Positions 55,324 to 63,468 of a stretch of 64,000 nucleotides of DNA are shown here, piece after piece; within the stretch, counting starts at the first letter, position 1, and every line of letters begins with the position of its first letter. The stretch comes from Prevotella herbatica (GTDB lineage: Bacteria > Bacteroidota > Bacteroidia > Bacteroidales > Bacteroidaceae): positions 2,308,501 to 2,372,500 of the forward strand of contig NZ_AP024484.1 of assembly GCF_017347605.1 (NCBI RefSeq), read 5' to 3'. A program made the position numbers and the translations under genes. The notes below the pieces were generated by a model. That model searched no databases. It worked only from the letters and a program-made list of their open reading frames with translations, and was not told where the DNA came from.

Positions 55324-56571
55324 TTAGTCTATTTTTGGATAGAGAAAATCATTGTAAGGGTACTTTTGCACATGCAACTCACGCACTTTTTTATATAATA
55401 TCGTACGGAATTCGTCAACGTTTTCCTTCTCCTTAGCACTTATAAACAGACAGTTGTCGTTAAGTCGTGCCATCCATGTTTTCTTTAGCTCCTCAAGAGT
55501 TATATTCTCTTTGGTCTCTGGAGTAAGATCGTCTGGTTCTTTGTCAAGCCAATGATAGTTATCTATTTTGTTAAATATAATCATTGACGGCTTTTCGCTG
55601 CAATCAAGGTCCTTAAGTGTCTTTTCAACCACCTGTATCTGCTCTTCAAAGTCAGGGTGAGAGATGTCTACAATATGTAGCAGAATGTCTGCCTCTCGTA
55701 CCTCGTCAAGCGTACTCTTGAAAGAGTCTACAAGGTCGGTTGGCAATTTACGGATGAATCCAACTGTATCGGCAAGAAGAAACGGTAGATTCTCAATAAC
55801 AACCTTGCGTACCGTTGTGTCTAACGTAGCGAAAAGTTTGTTTTCTGCAAAAACATCGCTCTTAGCCAACATGTTCATAATCGTACTTTTACCAACGTTG
55901 GTATAACCCACGAGTGCTACACGTATCATCTGTCCGCGGTTTTTGCGCTGGGTAGTCTTCTGCTTGTCAATTTCTATCAGACGCTCTTTTAGTAGTGTTA
56001 TGCGCTGTAGAATTATTCGGCGGTCCATTTCAAGCTGGGTTTCACCTGGTCCACGGAGTCCTACCGAACCTTGTCCTCCACCAGAGCCAGAACCACCACC
56101 CTGTCTTTCAAGGTGAGTCCAAAGTCGTTGCAGTCGTGGAAGCATATAGCGGTTTTGAGCCAATTCAACCTGAGTCTTGGCGTTTGCTGTCTGCGCACGC
56201 ATAGCAAATATATCTAGTATCAGCGATGTGCGGTCAAGGATCTTAACCTGCAATTCGTTTTCAATGTTTCTCGTTTGCTTAGCAGACAATTCATCATCAA
56301 AAATGACCATGGCGATAGGTTCTTCGTTCTCTTCGCAGTCTTTAATATATTGTTTAATCTCTTCAAGTTTTCCCTTACCGACATACGACACGGAATTAGG
56401 TCCGGTTACTCTTTGAGTATACCTTTTAACCGTTACTGCACCGGCTGTGTCTGCAAGAAATTCAAGCTCGTCAAGATACTCCTTAGTTTTGGATTCATCT
56501 TGATTACTTGTGATAAGACCAACTAAGATAGCGGTCTCGTTCTTGACTTCGGATATAACTAATTCTTTCAT
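55324..56571 (-). CDS. hflX: GTPase HflX
   Basis: This 415-residue protein has the HflX layout: N-terminal nucleotide-binding region (about 1-155, VTGPNSVSYVGKGKLEEI), a glycine-rich loop (GGGSGSGGG), GPGETQLEMDRR, and the G domain with G1 GYTNVGKS (222-229), G3 DTVGFIRKLPTDLVDSFKSTLDEV and NKID. HflX splits stalled or hibernating ribosomes under stress. The ATG at 56571 is preferred; the longer frame opens with TTG inside the promoter. On the minus strand TATTTTTG (56599-56606) is the -7 box. It is the first gene of the hflX-DUF4954-M16 operon, possibly with fumarase. Confidence 0.95.
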   Translation of the reverse strand: MKELVISEVKNETAILVGLITSNQDESKTKEYLDELEFLADTAGAVTVKRYTQRVTGPNSVSYVGKGKLEEIKQYIKDCEENEEPIAMVIFDDELSAKQTRNIENELQVKILDRTSLILDIFAMRAQTANAKTQVELAQNRYMLPRLQRLWTHLERQGGGSGSGGGQGSVGLRGPGETQLEMDRRIILQRITLLKERLIEIDKQKTTQRKNRGQMIRVALVGYTNVGKSTIMNMLAKSDVFAENKLFATLDTTVRKVVIENLPFLLADTVGFIRKLPTDLVDSFKSTLDEVREADILLHIVDISHPDFEEQIQVVEKTLKDLDCSEKPSMIIFNKIDNYHWLDKEPDDLTPETKENITLEELKKTWMARLNDNCLFISAKEKENVDEFRTILYKKVRELHVQKYPYNDFLYPKID

Positions 56572-56759
56572 TAATTGTATATGTATATAATTATTGTGCA
56601 AAAATAATAAATTCGATTGACAATTAATATAATCCTATCTATTATTTTTTATAATAATGTAGGTGTCGTTATGATAAAATAGTACCAGTCGAATAGTGTG
56701 ATGACACTTATTTCGTCGCAAACGTTTACGTAACTTTTTACGTAAAAAAATGATAGCCA

Positions 56760-56791
56760 TTTGATTTAAATCAATCTTTTGTATATCTTTG
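56760..56791 (+). promoter_or_regulatory. Orphan promoter in the 56.6-57.9 kb spacer
   Basis: TTTG (56760-56763), a 20-bp spacer and TATCTTTG (56784-56791). No gene follows within 1 kb, but a terminator lies 80 bp downstream. Just upstream, TTTACGTAA (56725-56733) and TTACGTAAA (56738-56746) form an inverted repeat that could be an operator. Confidence 0.65.
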
Positions 56792-56797
56792 CATCAT

Positions 56798-56895
56798 TAT
56801 AAAACTGATTTTCAATAAGATCATAACTACATAAAGCAAACTGCTGAAACATTAAAAAATGAGAAATTGCTCCGACGTGATGTCGGAGCTTTTTT
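56798..56895 (+). ncRNA. Candidate small RNA of about 100 nt
   Basis: A consensus promoter (56760-56791) and a strong terminator (stem GCTCCGAC/GTCGGAGC, 56869-56889, then six T's) enclose about 100 nt with no convincing gene. A 26-codon frame from ATG at 56859 would run through the terminator, so it is unlikely to be the product. No known RNA family was recognised. Confidence 0.5.
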
Positions 56896-57076
56896 CATTT
56901 ACGAAGGTTGTTTCAGTGAGACATCGCAAGTATTTCTAGTTCTTAATAAATTTTGATAGTGCCATTTATGTTGATCACCATTAAAGTACTTGTGATTTTC
57001 TAATCATGTGATTTTTTTATTACCTAGCGAATAATTAAGAATAAAAAGATTACCAAAAAGTTTAAAATAGCCAAAA

Positions 57077-57160
57077 AACCTCCACGGTTAATATAACATG
57101 CTGAAATATAATGTTTTATCGGTGGAGGTTATCTTCCACTATCCTCCACTAACCTCCACT
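57077..57160. repeat. CCTCCAC repeat cluster, left arm
   Basis: AACCTCCAC (57077-57085) and GTGGAGGTT (57122-57130) form a 9-bp inverted repeat, followed by three direct 10-bp units (57131-57160: ATCTTCCACT, ATCCTCCACT, AACCTCCACT). These are in opposite orientation to the cluster at 57542-57626. Confidence 0.8.
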
Positions 57161-57384
57161 ATTTTGTAAAGTATTGGGAAATATATAGCTGATGTGAAGT
57201 TTAAATATTGATTTTAAAGAATCAATGTAACTTTAAAAATGTTTACATGGAGCACTGAAACAAAAAAAACTCCGCCATATTTTAGGGGTATTATGATATT
57301 TTGAAATCATACCTAGTATTATATGTGCATGCAAAAAAGGAATAACTTGATGTGCTTGTTATTAATTTAGCAACCTGTTTTACG

Positions 57385-57495
57385 TAGAAATAGACATCGT
57401 TTGATCGATGAAACGCAAACTTTATGTCGTAGAAACGCAAACGTTTGATCGATGAAACGTAAACTTTATATCGTAGAAACGCAAACGTTTGATCG
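57385..57495. repeat. 22-bp tandem repeat, five units (array 2)
   Basis: Units begin at 57385 (23 bp), 57408, 57430, 57452 and 57474. Units 3 and 5 are identical; units 2 and 4 are a second version starting ATGAAACG with TTTAT in place of GTTTG, so the array alternates two types. It shares its unit with array 1 at 17995. The 1.3 kb spacer (56572-57892) has no convincing coding frame. Confidence 0.88.
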
Positions 57496-57541
57496 TTAAA
57501 GTTGATGTCAAACGTGATAATTCTATTTTAATTTGTAAAAA

Positions 57542-57626
57542 AGTGGAGGATAGGTGGAGGATAGTGGAGGATATCCTCCACCGCTAAAGTATTGATTGAT
57601 AGTTGATTACTCTACTAGTGGAGGAT
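57542..57626. repeat. GTGGAGGATA repeat cluster, right arm
   Basis: AGTGGAGGAT occurs at 57542-57551, as an 11-bp variant at 57552-57562, at 57563-57572, and again at 57617-57626. The third copy forms an 18-bp perfect palindrome GTGGAGGATATCCTCCAC (57564-57581). Left and right clusters flank array 2 in mirror orientation. Confidence 0.8.
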
Positions 57627-57825
57627 ATTTTGAGAATTTGAACAAAAAAAGTTTTTTTTATTTATGATAATAGTATAGGATGTGGTCCTTCAAATTAAGG
57701 TACGATGTATATGATTATATTAAGAAAGTACTTGTAGTAATTGTATATCTTGATAATTACTGTGCGTATTTGTTGGAAATGGTGATAAATGTATCAACTA
57801 TAGAAAAATATAGCGGTGTTTTATT

Positions 57826-57855
57826 TTGCTTTTAGGCTCGTTTTTTGTATATTTG
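57826..57855 (+). promoter_or_regulatory. nagB promoter
   Basis: TTG (57826-57828), a 19-bp spacer and TATATTTG (57848-57855). It places the start of nagB at the ATG at 57893 and excludes the longer frame from 57845. Confidence 0.75.
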
Positions 57856-57892
57856 CAATATCAATATAGATAATCTAACCAACATATTGCGC

Positions 57893-58678
57893 ATGAGATT
57901 AATTATAGAAAAAGATTACGAACAGTTGGCGGAATGGGCTGCCGAACATGTCATTAAACGAATTAATGACTTTAACCCAACACCGCAAAAAAAGTTTGTG
58001 TTGGGACTTCCTACTGGGTCTTCACCTATCGGTATGTATAAGAAACTTATTCAAGCATATAATGAAAAGAGAGTTTCTTTCAAAAATGTAGTTACGTTCA
58101 ATATGGATGAATACGTGGGGCTGCCGGTGGAACATTCAGAGAGTTATCATTCTTTTATGCATAACAATTTGTTTAAGCATGTTGATTGTCCGAATGAAAA
58201 TATTCATATCCTTAACGGTAATGCTGCTGACTTGGAGGTTGAATGTGCCAACTATGAAAAGCAGATAGAAGAAGCTGGGGGGATAGACCTGTTTATAGGT
58301 GGAGTAGGCGTTGATGGACACATTGCGTTCAATGAACCAGGCTCTTCTTTGAGTTCACGTACACGACAAAAAACACTGACACAAGAAACACGAATTGTAA
58401 ACAGTCGCTTCTTCGGCAACGATATGAATAAAGTTCCTGCTTATGCTCTGACAGTGGGAGTTGGTACGGTTATGGATGCACGTGAGGTTATGGTTCTTGT
58501 GAATGGTCACGCTAAGGCACGAGCTTTGCAGGCTGTAGTGGAAGGCGGAGTAAGTCAGATGTTTACAATATCTGCATTACAGATGCACCAGCACGGTATC
58601 ATAGTATGCGATGAAGCTGCAACAGATGAATTGAAAGTAGGAACATATCGTTATTTTAAGGATATAGAAGGATTATGA
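57893..58678 (+). CDS. nagB: Glucosamine-6-phosphate deaminase
   Basis: This 261-residue enzyme turns glucosamine-6-phosphate into fructose-6-phosphate and ammonia, the last step of amino-sugar breakdown. All catalytic residues fall at the classical E. coli NagB numbers: Asp72 (NMDEYVGL), Asp141, His143 and Glu148 ([16 protein letters not shown]). LGLPTGSSP near residue 40 is the phosphate loop. The downstream fusion gene overlaps its last codons (ATGA), so the two are translationally coupled. Confidence 0.96.
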   Translation: MRLIIEKDYEQLAEWAAEHVIKRINDFNPTPQKKFVLGLPTGSSPIGMYKKLIQAYNEKRVSFKNVVTFNMDEYVGLPVEHSESYHSFMHNNLFKHVDCPNENIHILNGNAADLEVECANYEKQIEEAGGIDLFIGGVGVDGHIAFNEPGSSLSSRTRQKTLTQETRIVNSRFFGNDMNKVPAYALTVGVGTVMDAREVMVLVNGHAKARALQAVVEGGVSQMFTISALQMHQHGIIVCDEAATDELKVGTYRYFKDIEGL

Positions 58679-60666
58679 AATTAAGTCTAAGTTCACAAAT
58701 AGTATTAAACAAGGTGCCAGAGGAATTTTATCGTCCTAGCACCGCTGTAGAACGTTCGGAGATTACACGCTGTGAGAAGATTCCCACAGACATATTCCCC
58801 AAAGTCGAAGAAGGTGCTTGTAATATTGCCGATGAGATAGCGAAGATTATTTCCAATCATGCTAGCGAAGGACGCAAATGCGTATTGGGACTAGGTACAG
58901 GAAAGTCTCTTGTTCCTGTATATGATGAACTGATTTCAAGATATGAGAAACATGAACTTAGTTTCAGTAATGTAATCGTGTTCAATTCTTATGAGTATTT
59001 TCCACAAAGCGCAAAAAGTTCACACAGTGCCATAGCGCAATTGCATGATATGTTGCTTGATCATATTGACGTGAAACCTGAAAACATATTTTCTCCAGAC
59101 GGTACAACTCCACAGGATAAAGTGTTGGAGCAATGTCGGTTGTATGAAGAGAATATAAGGAACTGCGGTGGTATAGACGTCATACTTCTTGGTATTGGAA
59201 GAATTGGTAATATTGCCACAAACGAACCTGGTTCAGGATTAACAACAACATCACGACTGATGCTGATAGACGCAACAAGCCGTGAAGAAATGACAATGAG
59301 TTTTGGAACTCAGGAACCTGTGCCACCATGTTCTATAACAATGGGTATCGCCACAATCCTTTCTGCACGCAAGATATTCCTTACGGCATGGGGCGAAGAG
59401 AAGGCGGATATTATTCAGCAGACAGTGGAAGGTTCTATCGCAGAGTCGATACCTGCCTCATTCTTGCAGACGCACAACGATGCTCATGTGGTGATAGACC
59501 TTGCAGCGGCGGCAAAACTTACACGTATAGTTCATCCATGGTTGGTAACAAATTGCAAATGGACTGATAAACTGATACGCGCAGCCCTTACTTGGTTGTG
59601 CCAAAAACTTCATAAACCAATTCTGAAACTTACTAATAAGGATTATAACGAAAATGGTTTGTCAGAACTTCTTGCATTGTATGGTTCTGCTTATAATGCT
59701 AACATAAAGATATTCAACGATCTTCAGCATACTATCACGGGATGGCCAGGAGGTAAACCGGATGCTGATGATACGTCTCGACCGGAACGTGCCAATCCAT
59801 ATCCAAAGAAGGTGATCGTGTTCTCGCCACATCCAGATGATGATGTTATTTCCATGGGAGGTACAATCAGAAGACTTGTACAGCAGAATCATGAGGTACA
59901 TCTTGCTTATGAGACTAGTGGAAATATTGCTGTTGGTGATGAGGAAGTGACAAGATTCATGCATTTCATAAACGGCTTCAATCAGTTGTTTATAAATAGT
60001 GAAGATGCTACTATCACAAAGATGTATAAGGAGATAAAGGAATTCCTGGCAAACAAGAAAGACGGTGAGATTGATACTGTAGAGGTAAGAACGATAAAGG
60101 GATTGATTCGCCGTGGAGAGGCTCGTACCGCATGTACGTTTAATCATATACCGCTAGATAATGTGCATTTTTTAGACCTTCCTTTTTATGAAAGTGGCAA
60201 GATAGAAAAGTTGCCGATGACAGAAAAGGATGTAGAAATTGTACGTGCCCTATTAAAAGAGGTGAAACCGCATCAGATATATGTTGCCGGTGATCTTGCT
60301 GATCCGCATGGAACCCACAGAAAGTGTACGGATGCTGTTTTGGCTGCACTTGATCTGGAGAAAGAAGAAGGTGCAGAATGGCTTAATGACTGTCGTGTGT
60401 GGATGTATCGTGGGGCATGGGCTGAATGGGAAATAGAGAACATCGAAATGTGTGTTCCGATGAGTCCGGAAGAGTTGCGTGCAAAGCGTAATGCGATATT
60501 GAAGCATAGTTCGCAGATGGAAAGTGCACCGTTCCTCGGAAATGATGAACGTTTGTTCTGGCAGCGTGCCGAAGACCGTAATAGAGCTACCGCAAAATTA
60601 TATGATGATTTGGGCTTGGCTTGTTATGAGGCTATGGAAGCGTTTGTGGAATATAAAATGCTGTGA
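58675..60666 (+). CDS. NagB-like domain fused to a PIG-L/LmbE deacetylase
   Basis: This 663-residue cytoplasmic protein has two parts. Residues about 30-300 have the NagB fold ([39 protein letters not shown]), but aligned to NagB the catalytic Asp72, Asp141 and His143 become Tyr106, Ile177 and Asn179; only Glu184 (Glu148) remains, so deaminase activity is unlikely. Residues about 375-600 are a PIG-L zinc deacetylase with His386 and Asp389 (SPHPDDD) and DPHGTH (His545, His548) intact. PIG-L enzymes remove N-acetyl groups from GlcNAc-type substrates. Coupled to true nagB, it may deacetylate an N-acetylglucosamine phosphate, doing the job of NagA. Similar fused proteins occur in other Bacteroidota and are usually labelled simply as NagB. 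Confidence 0.85.
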   Translation: MKLSLSSQIVLNKVPEEFYRPSTAVERSEITRCEKIPTDIFPKVEEGACNIADEIAKIISNHASEGRKCVLGLGTGKSLVPVYDELISRYEKHELSFSNVIVFNSYEYFPQSAKSSHSAIAQLHDMLLDHIDVKPENIFSPDGTTPQDKVLEQCRLYEENIRNCGGIDVILLGIGRIGNIATNEPGSGLTTTSRLMLIDATSREEMTMSFGTQEPVPPCSITMGIATILSARKIFLTAWGEEKADIIQQTVEGSIAESIPASFLQTHNDAHVVIDLAAAAKLTRIVHPWLVTNCKWTDKLIRAALTWLCQKLHKPILKLTNKDYNENGLSELLALYGSAYNANIKIFNDLQHTITGWPGGKPDADDTSRPERANPYPKKVIVFSPHPDDDVISMGGTIRRLVQQNHEVHLAYETSGNIAVGDEEVTRFMHFINGFNQLFINSEDATITKMYKEIKEFLANKKDGEIDTVEVRTIKGLIRRGEARTACTFNHIPLDNVHFLDLPFYESGKIEKLPMTEKDVEIVRALLKEVKPHQIYVAGDLADPHGTHRKCTDAVLAALDLEKEEGAEWLNDCRVWMYRGAWAEWEIENIEMCVPMSPEELRAKRNAILKHSSQMESAPFLGNDERLFWQRAEDRNRATAKLYDDLGLACYEAMEAFVEYKML

Positions 60667-60670
60667 TAAA

Positions 60671-60709
60671 ATAATAATCCCGGATTCGTTTTGAATCCGG
60701 GATTATTAT
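60671..60709. terminator. Bidirectional terminator between the NagB-PIG-L fusion and GH97
   Basis: AATAATCCCGGATTC and GAATCCGGGATTATT form a perfect 15-bp stem with a short loop. It serves convergent genes; the GH97 stop codon abuts it. T/A-rich flanks exist on both sides. Confidence 0.8.
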
Positions 60710-62682
60710 TATTCGTTGACGATGATGCCGCCCATTGGAGCTATCGTTATCTTTGTCTTTCCGTTCTTGCTTATCTTTATGTTCTTCAAACTTGGTGTAG
60801 GCCATAGCTCACCTTGTTTTTTGTTTCCGTCTGCATATAGTTTCACTGTCTTTCCGGCAAACATGTCAAGATTCAATGTGATAGTTATTGGTTTGTCTGT
60901 ACCGTTAATACCACCTACATACCATTTGTCACCAGTCTTTCGTGCTATAACAGTATACTTTGAAGGATATCCGTCTAAGAACTTCACGTCATTCCATGTT
61001 GTAGGGATTTGTTTCAACCATTCCTTCTCAAAATCAGGTAATGTTTCAACCACGTTTGGTGTTACCTCAACGCAGTTTACACTTGTCTGGTTTGTGATAG
61101 CGGTTGCCATTTCAAATATATCACCAGTGAATCTTTGATGACGGCTCTTGTTGTCCTTACTCATATATTTGTTCATGATAACACCACCCCAGTCAAAGCT
61201 GGCTACGGCATTTCTTGTATATGGGTACATGTTCATTTCAAAGCCTTCTTTCTTTGCGTGATAGTCAGAGAAGTAAACGTTCTCGCTGGCAAGTGCAGCT
61301 TCGCTTGCAACATAGTTAGGATACATGCGCTCCCAACCTCTAGGGATTGTGCATCCGTGGAATATTACCTGAATGCCATAGTCATTGGCATCACTCAGAA
61401 TATCTTCATAAAGTTGCATTGTATGTTGTTTGTCTCCGCCAAAGAAGTCTACCTTTATACCCTTTACACCAATTTTCTGCATCCAAGCCATGTCTTTCTT
61501 TCGAGCGATAGAATTACTCATCACATTACGTGGAGTTTGTGGCGCATCGTTTTCAAAACCGTTACTGTTATACCATAACAAAAGGTGTACACCTTTGCTT
61601 TGAGCATACTTAGATAGTTTTTCCATTCTGTCTCTACCAATCTGTGTATCCCAGAATCCATCAACAAGTACATACTCATATCCCATCTTTGCTGAGACAT
61701 CAATAAATGCCACTTGGTCATCATAATTTACACTGTTGTCTTGCCAGATAAGCCAGCTCCATGTATATCTTCCTGGTTTATAATCATATTTTGTTTCATA
61801 CAATGGGTCTACTACATCGTATGGAATTGTAGTCTCAACGATAGGCTTCAAAGAACTACCCACGGTGATTGTACGCCAAGGAGTATTTCCTGGAAGAGAA
61901 ATTGCAGCATATTCGCTTCCGATGCCATTTGCTTCTCCCTTTTGTGGATATGTAACGCTAAAGCCTTTTCCAGCTTCATATTCAGAAAGTCGGCTTCCTG
62001 GGTATTCTCCAGTCACTCCTGTTTCTGATATCAGCACCCAGTTGTTTCCCTTTGCATTTGGAATTCGATACAAACATGGGAAGGTATAGCCGACACCATA
62101 TTGTGACGGATCTGTTAGCTTAGAGTCTGGTCTATATTCCTCTTCATAGCTAGGCTTTGTACGTTCCCATCCCGTCATAGGTGTTATCTGTGGAGAAAGG
62201 AAAGTCCTTGTTTGAGAAGGAAAGTTGAAACCGCTCACCTCTTTATATATAATAGCAGCCTTTGGATTGTCATTTTTCGGACGAGGCAAAGAGTATCTGA
62301 AAGCGATATCGTTGTTAGATACATTGAATGTAATCTGCATTGGCAGGTTATCTGCGTTTACAAGATCAAGAGTAATTTGGTTAGCGTTATATTCTACATG
62401 ACTTTTTTTAGTGCGAGTCATGTCATAGCTTTTATTTACTTTTGATTCTTCAGCATTAACAATTTTCAAATTTTTGGTAAAGTCACCATAATTGGCATTT
62501 AGTCCTAATGCAGAACGTGATAATATTTCCGCTCCGTTGTAGTTTACTGAGTAGGTTGCTAGACCACCGTCGTCATTGATGTCGACTTTAAGTTTACCGT
62601 CTGGCGAACTAACAATATGATTATCGGCAAAGGCAATGGTTACCGATAATAATGCCAATGATATTAAAGTTGCTCTCTTCAT
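60709..62682 (-). CDS. GH97 alpha-glycosidase
   Basis: This 657-residue secreted enzyme has a signal peptide (cut near AFA-DNH). The N-terminal beta-supersandwich (about 20-270) and the catalytic barrel (about 280-560: YTWSWLIWQDNS, YEYVLVDGFWD, GVHLLLWYNSNG, GIKVDFFGGDKQ, FHGCTIPRGWERMYPN) are typical, as is the C-terminal beta domain (PITITLNL). The family holds calcium-dependent inverting alpha-glucosidases (SusB) and retaining alpha-galactosidases that use an Asp nucleophile. I cannot assign the mechanism safely; the Asp in KVDFF and the Glu residues in SEAALASEN are candidates. The ATG at 62682 starts the signal peptide and lies below the promoter at 62711-62740. Confidence 0.88.
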   Translation of the reverse strand: MKRATLISLALLSVTIAFADNHIVSSPDGKLKVDINDDGGLATYSVNYNGAEILSRSALGLNANYGDFTKNLKIVNAEESKVNKSYDMTRTKKSHVEYNANQITLDLVNADNLPMQITFNVSNNDIAFRYSLPRPKNDNPKAAIIYKEVSGFNFPSQTRTFLSPQITPMTGWERTKPSYEEEYRPDSKLTDPSQYGVGYTFPCLYRIPNAKGNNWVLISETGVTGEYPGSRLSEYEAGKGFSVTYPQKGEANGIGSEYAAISLPGNTPWRTITVGSSLKPIVETTIPYDVVDPLYETKYDYKPGRYTWSWLIWQDNSVNYDDQVAFIDVSAKMGYEYVLVDGFWDTQIGRDRMEKLSKYAQSKGVHLLLWYNSNGFENDAPQTPRNVMSNSIARKKDMAWMQKIGVKGIKVDFFGGDKQHTMQLYEDILSDANDYGIQVIFHGCTIPRGWERMYPNYVASEAALASENVYFSDYHAKKEGFEMNMYPYTRNAVASFDWGGVIMNKYMSKDNKSRHQRFTGDIFEMATAITNQTSVNCVEVTPNVVETLPDFEKEWLKQIPTTWNDVKFLDGYPSKYTVIARKTGDKWYVGGINGTDKPITITLNLDMFAGKTVKLYADGNKKQGELWPTPSLKNIKISKNGKTKITIAPMGGIIVNE

Positions 62683-62710
62683 GTTATTGTATTTAATTAG
62701 ATTTCTTTTA

Positions 62711-62740
62711 CAAAGGTAGTGCAAACGAGTGGAAAAGCAA
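62711..62740 (-). promoter_or_regulatory. GH97 promoter
   Basis: On the minus strand TTG (plus-strand CAA 62738-62740), a 19-bp spacer and TACCTTTG (62711-62718). It has the same -7 box and downstream-to-upstream sequence (TTTGCACTACCTTTG) as the purL promoter. Confidence 0.75.
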
Positions 62741-62925
62741 AATAAAACATCGTTTTAATTTTGTTTTCCCGAGCGCAGCCTATCTTCACCAATGGGTAAA
62801 GGTAGTGCAAACGAGTGGAAAAGCAAAATAAAACATCGTTTTAATTTTGTTTTCCCGAGTGCCGCCTACCTTCAACTGGGTTAAAGGTAGTGCAAGCCGA
62901 ACACAATACAAAATAAAATAGGAAA
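62712..62925 (-). repeat. Tandem promoter-module repeat upstream of GH97
   Basis: AAAGGTAGTGCAA (plus strand) begins copies at 62712, 62798 and 62883, spaced 86 and 85 bp. The first two are nearly identical over about 60 bp; the third is shorter and diverged but keeps ACAAAATAAAATA. Only the gene-proximal copy has a complete TACCTTTG box; the two distal ones read TACCTTTA. A fainter copy may lie near 63030-63045. Confidence 0.8.
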
Positions 62926-63336
62926 TTTTATTTTTATTACTTATATGAATTTCATTCTCACCCCAAATACAATTACTTATTTCTCAGTTCGTCAAAATTT
63001 GTTGAGGCGCAGTTTACCTTAAATAGAGTCTGTTGTAGTGCAAATCTTATATAGAATAAGATTGATTTATTCATTCTTTATCTTATGATACTGTTTGATT
63101 TGAAATTAAAGTAAAATAATGCAAACTAACACTGTATATAATTTAAAAATGATATATTTGTGGTTTTCGTCATCTTTATTTTGTGAATGTCAACTAATTA
63201 TATGTTAATTGTGTGATTACAGTTTAATATTGTTAGTAGGAAATGCTTTTTGTCAGATGCTAGAAAGTCGATTTATGCTAATTTTACATCGATTTAAGGG
63301 TAAAAAAGAATATTTTTAGTTAAAAGGTCAGTTTAT
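62926..63336. other. Gene-free AT-rich spacer
   Basis: About 410 bp between the GH97 upstream repeats and the DUF3575 promoter. I see no coding frame of note and no RNA fold; one GTAGTGCAAA near 63034 may be a remnant of the promoter-module repeat. Confidence 0.5.
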
Positions 63337-63368
63337 TTTGTTATAACAAAAAAATGTTTATATCTTTG
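63337..63368 (+). promoter_or_regulatory. Promoter of the DUF3575-like gene
   Basis: TTTG (63337-63340), a 20-bp spacer and TATCTTTG (63361-63368). The leader of about 95 nt holds small hairpins (AGCT-N8-AGCT; AAGAAC with GTTCTT). Confidence 0.7.
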
Positions 63369-63468
63369 CACGATATTATATGACAGCTAAAAAAAGAGCT
63401 GTGTTACAGGCTCAAGAACTAGTAGAGTTGAGTTCTTCTATAAAGTGATAATTATTAGTGATAAGTAA

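Noticed and set aside
56859..56939. 26-codon peptide gene in the small-RNA region
   Set aside because: Its frame runs across the terminator hairpin and beyond, so an intact message is unlikely.
57385..57495. 22-bp tandem units as a CRISPR array
   Set aside because: The units are directly abutted with no unique spacers, and no cas genes are present in the window.
61135..61578. 147-codon plus-strand frame inside GH97
   Set aside because: It is antisense to the clear GH97 coding frame and shows no recognisable domain.
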